DNA from: Streptomyces sp. NBC_00659
Lineage (GTDB): Bacteria > Actinomycetota > Actinomycetes > Streptomycetales > Streptomycetaceae
DNA: 64,000 bases
NCBI RefSeq assembly: GCF_036226925.1
Contig: NZ_CP109031.1
Span: 124,001 to 188,000 of the forward strand
Direction of reading: 5' to 3'
Positions 51,837 through 60,149 of this stretch are shown here, piece by piece. A program made the translations under genes and the position numbers. How positions within the stretch are numbered: position 1 is the stretch's first letter; every line of letters starts with the position of its first letter. The notes under the pieces were generated by a model. It ran no database searches and was not told where the DNA came from. It was given only the letters and a program-made list of their open reading frames with translations.

Positions 51837-53435
51837 TCACGTTCTCAGCACGCGGTCACGAAGCCTCTTGGGTGCGGCTCTGTCTGAGTGAGCTCCCGCG
51901 TCAGGCTGAAGCGCGTAGATGTGCTGGTCGGGTAGGGGACGGAGTCGCTCGTGCTCTTGCCGCGCGTGGAAGATCCAGTAGTCGGGGAAGTCGCCGTTGC
52001 TGATGACAGTGCGGAGGGTGAGGACGGCTTCGGCGCCGGGGACGGTCCACCTGCTGCCGGTGATGTCGAGTCTGTCGGCGATCAAGTGGCGTGCTGCTCC
52101 TTCGACGGCGCCGCTGGCGATCGGCCAGCCCGCTGCCAGGGCCTGGTCGTAGTGGACGAAGTCGGCGTTGTTCTCGAGGTAACGGCACGCTTTGTCGGCG
52201 GCGGTGCGCTGGTCGTCGGTGAGGTGACAGCGGTCGGCTTCGGCACGGATGTTGTGGGCGGCGCCGGGGGCGGCGCCGGCCAGGATCCGGGCGGCTTTCG
52301 CGCCGACCCAGTCCTCGGTGGCGGGATCGGTGGCGGTGTGGAAACAGCGGGCGGCTGCCCACAACTTCTCGATCACGTGAACGATGTCGAGGACGACGTG
52401 GACCGTGGCATTACGGCGGGCGGCCTTGGCCTGGATCAACTCCCGCTGGTGGGTGGCGCCGTCAATCAGTACTACCCAGTTCCGGTGGTGTTCGGGGTCG
52501 CGCGCCTCGGCCTGGTCGAACGCGGCGGCGATGACGGTTTCGGCGTCCTCGCGGACGGAGGCGGTGAGCCATTTCGCCCGCGCGCCCGGTCCTTTGCGGA
52601 CCGTGCGGTGTCCGGTGCGGCCGCCGGGCGGGGCGATGATGTCGTGCGGGCGGCGGATTGCGGGCTCGGCGTCGTGGACGACGGCGAGGGTGGCCATCCG
52701 TTTCCGGCAGGATTTCTCCCCGGTCGACAGCCGGGTGCGGAAGGTGTGCCGGGCCTTGGCGGCGGCCTTCGCGGTGGCCTCGCGCAGGTGGCCCGGGCGC
52801 ATCACGATTCCCTTCCCGCCGACACTGATCACCAACAGCGTCCCGGCCGGGGCCGGGTGGGGAGTGCGGGCTGTATAGAACGCGGCGACGTCCACGGCCG
52901 CGGCCCGCACCAGATCCTCCACCTGGCGTTTGCCCACCACCCGGCCCCCGCAGCTGCGGTCGATCGCTTCCAGCGCGGTGTCGTAGGAACCGCGGGCCGC
53001 TTCGAGGACCGCGAGCCGGCGCAGTCCCAGACTGTGCCGCCCGTGAGGCAGGCCCAGCATGGCGTCGGCGGGGTAGAGGTTGGTCATGCCCGCGCCGCGC
53101 AGGGCGCATCGGGTCACGGTCACCAGCCCCAGCACGGTGGCCAGCTGCCGATGATGGCCTTTCCCCAGCCGGCTCCGGCCGCCGGCGAGCGCAGCCCACT
53201 CATGCGGATCAAGGGCGGACAGGTGGTCCTCCTCGTGGCGGGCCCGCCACTCGAGATGGGCCTGCAGGAGCAGTCGCCCCAGCTCCCGGGAGCCCGCTTC
53301 GACGTCGGCCTCAGCCTGTTCATGCGTCGCGGTGAGTGCTTCGGGGCCGGAGAGGTGGGCGGCCAGGGAAGTGAGGGAAGAAAACACGCGGGCAAAGGGG
53401 TCAGCCGCCGCGGCCGTTTCGTACGCTGCGTTCAT
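51837..53435 (-). CDS. ISKra4-family transposase
   Basis: 532 residues. VVLIDGATHQRELIQAKAAR and VHVVLDIVHVIEKLWAAARC contain the first acidic residues; GWPIASGAVEGAARHLIADR, LDITGSRWTVPGAEAVLTLR and VISNGDFPDYW form the classic ISKra4 ending. The N-terminal half is the usual linker domain. Start ATG 53435 overlaps the accessory gene by 35 bp. The element ends were not resolved. Confidence 0.9.
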   Translation of the reverse strand: MNAAYETAAAADPFARVFSSLTSLAAHLSGPEALTATHEQAEADVEAGSRELGRLLLQAHLEWRARHEEDHLSALDPHEWAALAGGRSRLGKGHHRQLATVLGLVTVTRCALRGAGMTNLYPADAMLGLPHGRHSLGLRRLAVLEAARGSYDTALEAIDRSCGGRVVGKRQVEDLVRAAAVDVAAFYTARTPHPAPAGTLLVISVGGKGIVMRPGHLREATAKAAAKARHTFRTRLSTGEKSCRKRMATLAVVHDAEPAIRRPHDIIAPPGGRTGHRTVRKGPGARAKWLTASVREDAETVIAAAFDQAEARDPEHHRNWVVLIDGATHQRELIQAKAARRNATVHVVLDIVHVIEKLWAAARCFHTATDPATEDWVGAKAARILAGAAPGAAHNIRAEADRCHLTDDQRTAADKACRYLENNADFVHYDQALAAGWPIASGAVEGAARHLIADRLDITGSRWTVPGAEAVLTLRTVISNGDFPDYWIFHARQEHERLRPLPDQHIYALQPDAGAHSDRAAPKRLRDRVLRT

Positions 53436-54090
53436 CGGGCTCTCGTCTTTGGACAGTGGCGATTTGGTTGGCACCATCGACGCTAGAGACGAGAGCCCGG
53501 CTCCACACCGGCGCGACGTCGCCCGTCGGCCGCGGCTTCCTGCTCCGGCGCACCCGCGCACCGCCCCGCGCGAACAGGCCCGGCTCGTCCTCGGCCAGCC
53601 AGCCCCGCTCCACCAGCCGTTTCAGCTTCGAACGGAACCCCTCCACCTTGTTCTTGTCCGTCGACAGCCCCAGCGCGGCGCACAGATGATGCGCCCGCAT
53701 CGGATGCACCGCGTCCTGCAACACCTCGACGACGTCCCGGTACGAGCGCGGCAGCACATCCGCCTCAAGCCCTGGCTCCCGCTGCGGCACCAGCCGCACC
53801 CCGACCAGCGATCCCGCCCGGCTCCGGTCCACCGACACCGGGACTTCCCCCGCGGCCTCGCCCACGGACACCGTCACCGCCCCGTCACCGGACAGGATCT
53901 CGGTCATCGTCTCCCAGGTGATCTCCAGCCGGGACAGCACAGCCTCCCGCTCGGCAAGACGACCAGCCAACTCCTCCATCCGCGAGCGAAGTTCACTGAT
54001 CTCGGCCCGAGCAGCCGCCTCCCGCCGCTCGATCTCCTCACGCCACGACACCATCGGCGCCACCCCCGGAATTCGCTCCCCCGACACCAT
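53401..54090 (-). CDS. IS accessory protein with coiled coil and winged helix
   Basis: 229 residues. A coiled coil (SWREEIERREAAARAEISEL, about 15-65) is followed by a winged-helix-like module (LPRSYRDVVEVLQDAVHPMR, VEGFRSKLKRLVERGWLAED, EPGLFARGG). The basic C-terminal tail has RRSRKPRP. It runs 35 bp into the ISKra4 transposase gene, so it is likely co-translated and part of the element. The frameshifted gene at 33687-34123 is a relative. Confidence 0.8.
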   Translation of the reverse strand: MVSGERIPGVAPMVSWREEIERREAAARAEISELRSRMEELAGRLAEREAVLSRLEITWETMTEILSGDGAVTVSVGEAAGEVPVSVDRSRAGSLVGVRLVPQREPGLEADVLPRSYRDVVEVLQDAVHPMRAHHLCAALGLSTDKNKVEGFRSKLKRLVERGWLAEDEPGLFARGGARVRRSRKPRPTGDVAPVWSRALVSSVDGANQIATVQRREPDERSVRNGRGG

Positions 54091-54273
54091 GACGATCGAG
54101 CAACCAGAACCCAGTCAGCAACCATGCAGGTCAAAGCTCCCTACGAGGGAGCCACACCCTCTACAGTTGGAGTACCAGGGGCACCTGCGTGATGACCTCT
54201 GGCGAGGCATAACCTTCCATCGCTAAGGTGACGACCCACCAGTGGGACCGATGCTCCGGGCGGCGGTGGACAG

Positions 54274-54930
54274 TTGAGTTCAGACCCCGACGACGGCGTG
54301 CCGACGCGACACCAGCCCAGATGGGCCTGGTGGGTCGTCGGCATCGCAGTACCGCTCCTCGGCATTGTTGTCACGCTGCTCGCCACTGCAATTTCACGGT
54401 CTTCAACAGATGCCGGTGCCCTGGCAAACCCCTCGGCCTCGTCCATGTCCGGCACACGGGGTTCTGATGGCGCCGCCTCCGCGGCGGCGACCGTCACCGA
54501 GAGCAGCAGTGCAAGCTCGTCCGAGCCCGCTCGGGTCGAATACGGCCCCGCCGTATTCAGCATGGAGGCGAGCTATGACCCGAGGGACGCGGACCTGGAC
54601 TCCGGCCCGCCGTTGCTCGTGACGAGAGGATCCAAGGGAGCTGACCTCTATCTCGACTCGACGCTCGCTCAACCCGTCGCCGTATTCGACGGCTGGGGTG
54701 AGGTATCGCTCGGTCAGCTGCCAGCGGGCGACGCCGCGCCAACCGAGGCCGAGTGCACGGACCGCATTGAGAACAACACGACGTCAGAGATCGATCTGGC
54801 CAGAGGCGTCCGGTTCTGCCTGCGGACGGATCAGGGCCGCACGGCCTACCTCCGCGTCATCAGCGCCCCGCTCGAAGAAGAAGGAAAGGTTCGCTTCGAG
54901 GTAACAGTCTGGGATCTGCCCGAGGAATGA
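54274..54930 (+). CDS. Membrane-anchored hypothetical protein
   Basis: 218 residues with TTG start after GGTGGA. A single membrane helix (WWVVGIAVPLLGIVVTLLAT) near residues 19-40 is followed by a Ser/Ala-rich spacer and an extracellular domain (TECTDRIENNTTSEIDLARG, FCLRTDQGRTAYLRVISAP) with a Cys pair. This layout is common in Streptomyces surface proteins of unknown role. Confidence 0.75.
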   Translation: MSSDPDDGVPTRHQPRWAWWVVGIAVPLLGIVVTLLATAISRSSTDAGALANPSASSMSGTRGSDGAASAAATVTESSSASSSEPARVEYGPAVFSMEASYDPRDADLDSGPPLLVTRGSKGADLYLDSTLAQPVAVFDGWGEVSLGQLPAGDAAPTEAECTDRIENNTTSEIDLARGVRFCLRTDQGRTAYLRVISAPLEEEGKVRFEVTVWDLPEE

Positions 54931-55248
54931 TTCCGGCCGCACTCTCCCCTTCGAGTCCTCCTCCCGCAGCGCATCGGTGAGCCTTCCGAGCGGTTTCTGC
55001 GGCCTTGGACTGTCACCATGTGGGTGCCGGAAACGCTTGCCGACCGCGCTCCCGCCACGTCCGCTGCGGAGGCAGCCGACACCTTGGCCGTGTTTCTGAC
55101 CGGTCTTCACCGACCTGTGCCCAATGGGGCGCCGACCGACCGCCTGGATCGGCCAGACGCAATCCCGGATGCGACGGTAGATCGGACTCAGGCACACTTG
55201 TCGGCGTACACGTGAACGTGGCTCTGGCAAGATTTTCGTAGGCGGAGA
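54931..55248. other. Intergenic region without recognisable genes
   Basis: About 320 bp between the membrane protein and the ISL3 remnant. No gene-like frame was seen. Confidence 0.45.
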
Positions 55249-55485
55249 TCATCTCGGCGGCACGGTCGGCCGGTCCACGTAGCGTCGGCGGAGATGGGCG
55301 ATCAGGACGACGCGGTGGCGGAGAAGGGAGACGCCGGCGCGTCCGCCCATGAGACGTTTCTGCAGCTTGATGTCGGTGATACGGCCCTCGTTGACCCCGG
55401 AGTTGTAAGGGGTGGTGATCCCCTGGGCGACGGCATGTCGGTCTTCGCGCAGGGCTCCGGCAAGAGTAATTGTCAATTCCTGTGG
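55249..55485 (-). pseudogene. ISL3-family transposase C-terminal remnant
   Basis: It reads LAGALREDRHAVAQGIT, TPYNSGVNEGRITDIKLQKR, LMGGRAGVSLLRHRVVLIAH. This is the end of ISL3 transposases of another subgroup than the one at 27420. Homology stops abruptly at about 55485, where the IS256-type element begins. Confidence 0.82.
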
Positions 55486-55499
55486 ATCGGTGGTGCTCT

Positions 55500-55862
55500 T
55501 CAGCCTTCCTCGGGCTTCTGGTCCTGGGCTTCGAGGAGGCGGCGGAGACGTCGGATCTCGGTGATCAGGCGGGGAATGTCCTGGCGGGCGTTGGCGATGA
55601 AGTTGGCGTTCTCGTCCCAGCGTTCGTCCGCAACGTCGACATATCGTGGCTGCTGGACCAGGGTGGCGGCCACGATCTGGTGGTGGTCGAAGTCTGGCCA
55701 GCGTTCGCCGGCTCCGGTGTCGGGGACAGTGCTGATGGCGACGAGGCTCATGGCGAAGCCGTCGTCCAGCTGGCGCACGTGCCAGGGGCCGGGAGTCGCA
55801 GCACCGGCAAGCTCCTCGATCTCGGCGAGTTCCTCGTCGGTCAGCGGATTGGGGGTGTCCAT
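55500..55862 (-). CDS. Small hypothetical protein coupled to an IS256 transposase
   Basis: 120 residues. ELAEIEELAGAATPGPWHVR and WDENANFIANARQDIPRLIT, ending EIRRLRRLLEAQ, fit a widespread actinobacterial and phage small-protein family of unknown function. Its ATG overlaps the transposase stop (TGATG). Because the ISL3 remnant is cut just beyond it, it appears to be inside the IS256 element as a passenger. Confidence 0.75.
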   Translation of the reverse strand: MDTPNPLTDEELAEIEELAGAATPGPWHVRQLDDGFAMSLVAISTVPDTGAGERWPDFDHHQIVAATLVQQPRYVDVADERWDENANFIANARQDIPRLITEIRRLRRLLEAQDQKPEEG

Positions 55863-57112
55863 CAGGCTGCCCGCTCCTCGCGCTCAACCAGCTGACCACG
55901 TTGGAAACGGGCTCCGGCGCGGACAAGGGCAACGAGGTGAGGCGCGTTCACTGCTCGCCAGCGGGCCTGAGCGGACTCGATCAGCTTGAAGACCATGGCC
56001 AGTCCGGCCGCGCGGGAGCCAGCGCCCCTGGTGACCTTGGTCCGCAGCCGCACGGTGGCGAAGGTCGACTCGATCGGGTTGGTGGTCCGCAGATGGATCC
56101 AGTGCTCGGCGGGAAAGTCGAAGAACGCCAGGAGTTCGCCCTCGTCGTCCGTGATCCGCTTGACGACCTTGGGGTACTTGGCTCCGTAGGCCCGTTCGAA
56201 GTCGCGGACGGCCCGGGCCGCGTGCTCCTTGTCCTCGGCGTTGCAGATCTCCTGGATCGCACGCTTGGCCGCAGGCTGGGCCGACTTCGGCAGCGCGTCC
56301 AAAACGTTGGCGGTTTTGTGAACCCAGCACCTTTGATGGCGGGTGTCGGGAAAGACCTCGCTCAGCGCGTTCCAGAAGCCGAGAGCGCCGTCGCCGACAG
56401 CCAGGACCGGGGCCCGCATGCCCCGACGGGCGCAGTCCCGCAGCAGGCCCGCCCACGCCTCGGACGACTCGCGGTAACCGTCGATCATCGCGATCAGCTC
56501 CTTCGTGCCGTCCGCCCGTACCCCCATCAGCACCAGGACCGCGGCCTTCGCCTCCTCCAGGCGGATGCGCAGGTGGACGCCGTCCGCCCAGACGTACACG
56601 TAGTCCGTAGCGGACAGCTCCCGGTCCATGAACGCCGTGTGGTCGGCCTGCCATTGGGCGGTCAGCCGCGTCACGGTGGCGGGCGAGAGACCGGCCGAGG
56701 AGCCGAGGAACTGCTCCAGCGCGGGCACGAAGTCGCCGGAGGACAGGCCGTGCAGGTAGAGCAGCGGCAACACCTCACTGATCTTCGGGGACTTGCGGCA
56801 CCAGGGCGGCAGGATCGCCGAGGAGAACCGCTTGCGCTCACCCGTCGTGTCATCGACGCGCTTGTCATTCACGCGCGGGGCCCGGACCTCGACCGTCCCG
56901 GCGGCCGTGGTGACCTTCCTCGGCCGGTGGTAGCTGTTGCGCACGACCAGGCAGCGACCGTCGCCGTCTCGTTCACCGGCCAACTCGGCTATGTAGCTGT
57001 TGACTTCGGCTTCCAGCGCGGCGGCCAGCATCCGTCGGGCGCCCTCGCGGACGATCTCGTCGATCAGGGAGCCGTTTGGCGTGGAACCGTCAGCATTGAC
57101 TACCGTGAGCAC
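55862..57112 (-). CDS. IS256-family (mutator-type) transposase
   Basis: 416 residues, full length. LIDEIVREGARRMLAAALEA and RNSYHRPRKVTTAAGTVEVR open the protein; VYVWADGVHLRI and LAVGDGALGFWNALSEVFPD bear the Asp pair and TTNPIESTFATVRLRTKVTR the Glu of the DDE site. The outer end probably lies near 57175-57200. Confidence 0.92.
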   Translation of the reverse strand: MLTVVNADGSTPNGSLIDEIVREGARRMLAAALEAEVNSYIAELAGERDGDGRCLVVRNSYHRPRKVTTAAGTVEVRAPRVNDKRVDDTTGERKRFSSAILPPWCRKSPKISEVLPLLYLHGLSSGDFVPALEQFLGSSAGLSPATVTRLTAQWQADHTAFMDRELSATDYVYVWADGVHLRIRLEEAKAAVLVLMGVRADGTKELIAMIDGYRESSEAWAGLLRDCARRGMRAPVLAVGDGALGFWNALSEVFPDTRHQRCWVHKTANVLDALPKSAQPAAKRAIQEICNAEDKEHAARAVRDFERAYGAKYPKVVKRITDDEGELLAFFDFPAEHWIHLRTTNPIESTFATVRLRTKVTRGAGSRAAGLAMVFKLIESAQARWRAVNAPHLVALVRAGARFQRGQLVEREERAA

Positions 57113-57265
57113 GGGCGTGCCTTCCCGACCGACGCGCCAACGTCGGCCTACTCGATGACCATCACAGGATCATTCGGGAAGGTACGCCCTTCGCGTTGCC
57201 TCCCCGACACCGATCCACAGACACCTCACGTTGCTATGCCGTCAAGCCGACCGCTCTGGATGCGG

Positions 57266-57577
57266 TCAGCCGGCAGCAAAGGCAGACAACAAAGTGTCGG
57301 CCCGCAGCCTGAGTTCAGGGGCCTCCGCACCCGCGACGCGGATGGACATCTCTTCGCCGCCGACGGCTCGGGCAAGACTCACCTCCAGCGTGGCGTTGAC
57401 GCCGACCAGGGGATACGCGTACCAGAGGTCGGGGTTTTCGTCGTCGGTGTCCTGGACTGCGGCTTCGATGGTGCGCCAGTCGGTGTCATCGAACTCGTAT
57501 CCGGCGAAGCGCGACAACACCTCCAAGAAAGCGCGCAGGTTGCGGCCCCAGATCCACCCGTTGATCGACTCGGTCAT
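57266..57577 (-). CDS. Small hypothetical protein
   Basis: 103 residues. MTESINGWIWGRNLRAFLEV and WYAYPLVGVNATLEVSLARA look like a conserved actinobacterial small acidic protein found beside mobile DNA. No domain was named with certainty; immunity-type folds have similar size. Confidence 0.7.
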   Translation of the reverse strand: MTESINGWIWGRNLRAFLEVLSRFAGYEFDDTDWRTIEAAVQDTDDENPDLWYAYPLVGVNATLEVSLARAVGGEEMSIRVAGAEAPELRLRADTLLSAFAAG

Positions 57578-57623
57578 GTCTCCCCCATCCGTGACGTAGC
57601 CAGGATGGCAGGCCGTGATCGAG

Positions 57624-58853
57624 TCAGGCGGCGGTCGCGAACACTCCGGCCGGGAAGGCGGCTTGCCCGTCGAAGAGTTCGCGCTTCTGGAGGCAGTGGT
57701 AGAGCTGGCCGATCATGCGGTTGAAGAGGTTGCGCTGGGCAGCTGCATGCCAGTCGCCTTGTTCGCGTCGGCGCCGGTAGTGGGCGTTGGCCCCGGCGGA
57801 TGCCCGTAGCGACGCGAAGGCCCAGAGGTAGCCGGCGTGGTTGAGCCGGTCGTTCTTCACCCAGCGTCTGGTGATGGCGGACTTCTTGCCCGAGGCACGG
57901 GTGATCGGTGAGAAGCCGGCGTAGGCCTTGAGGCCGCGGGCATCGGCGAAGCGGGTGCGGTCGTCGCCGATTTCGGCCAGGACCCGCGCGGCGAGCTGGA
58001 TGCCGAGGCCGGGGAAGCTCAGCAGGATGTCGGCGTCCGGGTGCTGGGGGAAAGCCTCTTCCACCGCTTCGGCGAGCTGGTCGGCGGCGGTGCAGGCGGC
58101 GTCCAGCTGAACGAGAAGGGCGAGCATCTGCTTGCCGAGCGCGTCCTCGACCAGCGGCGGCTGGTGGGCCCACTCGGCGCGGAAGGCCTCGCGGAGACGC
58201 TCGGCCTCGGCTTCGATACCGCGCTGGCGGCCGGCGCGCTTGAGGGCGGCCTGGATCCGGGTGCGGGACAGACGCGCGGCCCGGACCGGGGTCAGGGCGG
58301 TCCTGAGGAGCTCACGGGCCTCGGGACGACACAGGCCGTTGGTCCAGGCGGCGAAGGCGGCCAGGGCTGCGGGGTAGTACTCGCGCAGCAGAGAGCGAAG
58401 CTGGTTGGCGAGCTGCTGCCGGTTCCACAGAGAGTCTTGTTGGGCACGTGCCAGGACGGTGATCACGCGGCCGAGGTCGGAGTCGTCGGGCAGGGGCCGG
58501 TGGGCGTGCATGTCGGTGCGGAGGATGTTCGCCAGAACCAGGGCGTCGCCTGGGTCCGACTTCTTGCGCGAGACGGAGTGCCGGTCGCGGTAGCGGGCGG
58601 CGGCCATCGGGTTGATGGCGAACACCTTTCGCGTGCCGGTCCGCAGCACCGCGACGAGCAGGCCGCGGGAGGTCTCGATCGCGACCGGGATCGGATTTTC
58701 CTCGGTGTCGCCGTACTCGGCGAGCAGTTCCAGCAGGATCTTGTAGCCGACCGCGTCGTCGGTGATGTGGCGTTTGGCCAGCAGCTGGCCGGTGTCGTCG
58801 ACCAAGGCGACGTCGTGGGTTCGTTCAGCCCAGTCGATTCCGCAGTAGATCAA
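57624..58853 (-). CDS. IS110-family transposase, intact
   Basis: 409 residues. MIYCGIDWAERTHDVALVDD is the RuvC-like DEDD start; VSRKKSDPGDALVLANILRT follows. The C-terminal transposase_20 part has LSFPGLGIQLAARVLAEIGD and LKAYAGFSPITRASGKKSAI. No frameshift is seen, unlike the copy at 31582, and it is a different subgroup (longer, with an IEAEAERLREAFRAEW helix). Confidence 0.92.
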   Translation of the reverse strand: MIYCGIDWAERTHDVALVDDTGQLLAKRHITDDAVGYKILLELLAEYGDTEENPIPVAIETSRGLLVAVLRTGTRKVFAINPMAAARYRDRHSVSRKKSDPGDALVLANILRTDMHAHRPLPDDSDLGRVITVLARAQQDSLWNRQQLANQLRSLLREYYPAALAAFAAWTNGLCRPEARELLRTALTPVRAARLSRTRIQAALKRAGRQRGIEAEAERLREAFRAEWAHQPPLVEDALGKQMLALLVQLDAACTAADQLAEAVEEAFPQHPDADILLSFPGLGIQLAARVLAEIGDDRTRFADARGLKAYAGFSPITRASGKKSAITRRWVKNDRLNHAGYLWAFASLRASAGANAHYRRRREQGDWHAAAQRNLFNRMIGQLYHCLQKRELFDGQAAFPAGVFATAA

Positions 58854-59737
58854 GGTTCCCCTCCCCGAAATTCGTTATTTGCGCTGGTCACGAGCGCATG
58901 CGGGCCACGCAGCGACCTAATCCCAGGCCTCGACCGCATCGCGGTCGGGCCGCCACCTCACTAGCCGTTCGTGGCACCAGCGCACCTCACGGGCCTCGGT
59001 CTGCGCGGGAGCTCGTACGGCTCGGGCATCTCAAGAGGTCACCGCACGGCGGGCTCGTACCACCAACACCAACGAGTGATCAAGGCGATGGGATTGACAG
59101 CGCCGGACGGCACCAGGTCTCAGCCGAGGCCTCAGGGACCAGGCTGGCTTCACGTATCCGTCCGGCGCCGCCAAGTGGTGGCGGCCACGGAGACGCCGAG
59201 CGTCGCCGCTCTGCATCGAGGCTTCATGGCCCAGTCTGGCGAAGGCATCCGCCTGGCGCCCACGTGACCGCCACCACCATGAGCACCACGACCACGCACC
59301 CGGTCTACGTTGAGACCTCGACGGCCCGGCTACACTTGGATGTCACGGTCTGGTACTCGAACGCTCCGAGAAGCACCCGCTCCTGCGGATCGCTCATAAC
59401 TACGGATTAGGTCTTGAGCATTGCTCACCGAACCCGGAACGGTTCAGTGACCGTGCTTGAGCCAGTCGTCGGCGCCGCTCTCGCCGCAGCAACACTCGTG
59501 AGTACGTGGTTCGTCATCTGGTTGCCCCGGCGTCACCAGTGGGCCGATGCCGCCGTCGCGGAACGGGGATGGTTTATCGTGGTTGCGTAGTGGGGAACGC
59601 GACTTGTGCAGCGATCATCAGCAACCGGGCGCCGAGCCGGGACAGTTGCAGAGTCCGGGGCTGCGGAGAGTGGTTGAGGATCGCCGAGACGGCGACGGTG
59701 GGGGTGGTCGCGGCCGGTACCGCGCCCACCCCCACCG
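58854..59737. other. Region without recognisable genes
   Basis: About 880 bp between the IS110 gene and the small membrane protein. Several short open frames exist but none looks real. The IS110 left boundary is expected here but was not located. Confidence 0.5.
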
Positions 59738-60091
59738 TCATGGTTGTGTCCGCCTGGCCCGTTCCAGCCGCGCCTGCCGCCTGCCTTCCATAAAGCAGGT
59801 GCCTCCGATCAAGAGGCCCATGGCAACGCCTCCCCCGAGGGCCAGCAAGATCTGTCCCGGAGCGGGGTGGTCCAGGGCGGCCAGCAAGCAGAGCAGCGCT
59901 GTCGCTCCTCCCACGCCGAGTCCCAGGCCGAGCGGATGCCTTGCGGCGAACCGCTGGGACCGGGTGGGCGGCAGACTGCCGCCCAGGGCCCGGTCCAGCG
60001 ACTGGTAGGCCCGCACCAGGCCATGGTCGTGCCGTTCCCGGTCAGGTCCGGCGGGATGCGGACCTCCACCTGCTGTCCGGTTCGCACTCAT
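59738..60091 (-). CDS. Small two-helix membrane protein, candidate immunity protein
   Basis: 117 residues from MSANRTAGGG. Two membrane helices (LGLGLGVGGATALLCLLAAL and ILLALGGGVAMGLLIGGTCF) near residues 52-73 and 81-101, then a basic tail (EGRRQARLERARR). GGGAG precedes the ATG. It lies 58 bp after the RHS gene on the same strand. By position it could protect against the RHS C-terminal domain, which also has hydrophobic segments. This is inference. Confidence 0.7.
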   Translation of the reverse strand: MSANRTAGGGPHPAGPDRERHDHGLVRAYQSLDRALGGSLPPTRSQRFAARHPLGLGLGVGGATALLCLLAALDHPAPGQILLALGGGVAMGLLIGGTCFMEGRRQARLERARRTQP

Positions 60092-60149
60092 TGCGTACTC
60101 CCTGTCCGATGAACCTGGGGGATAAGGCGCGTCCGTCACACGTGACGCA

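Noticed and set aside
58898..59410. A 170-codon plus-strand frame beside the IS110 gene
   Set aside because: No recognisable motif and biased composition; it is probably IS flanking DNA.
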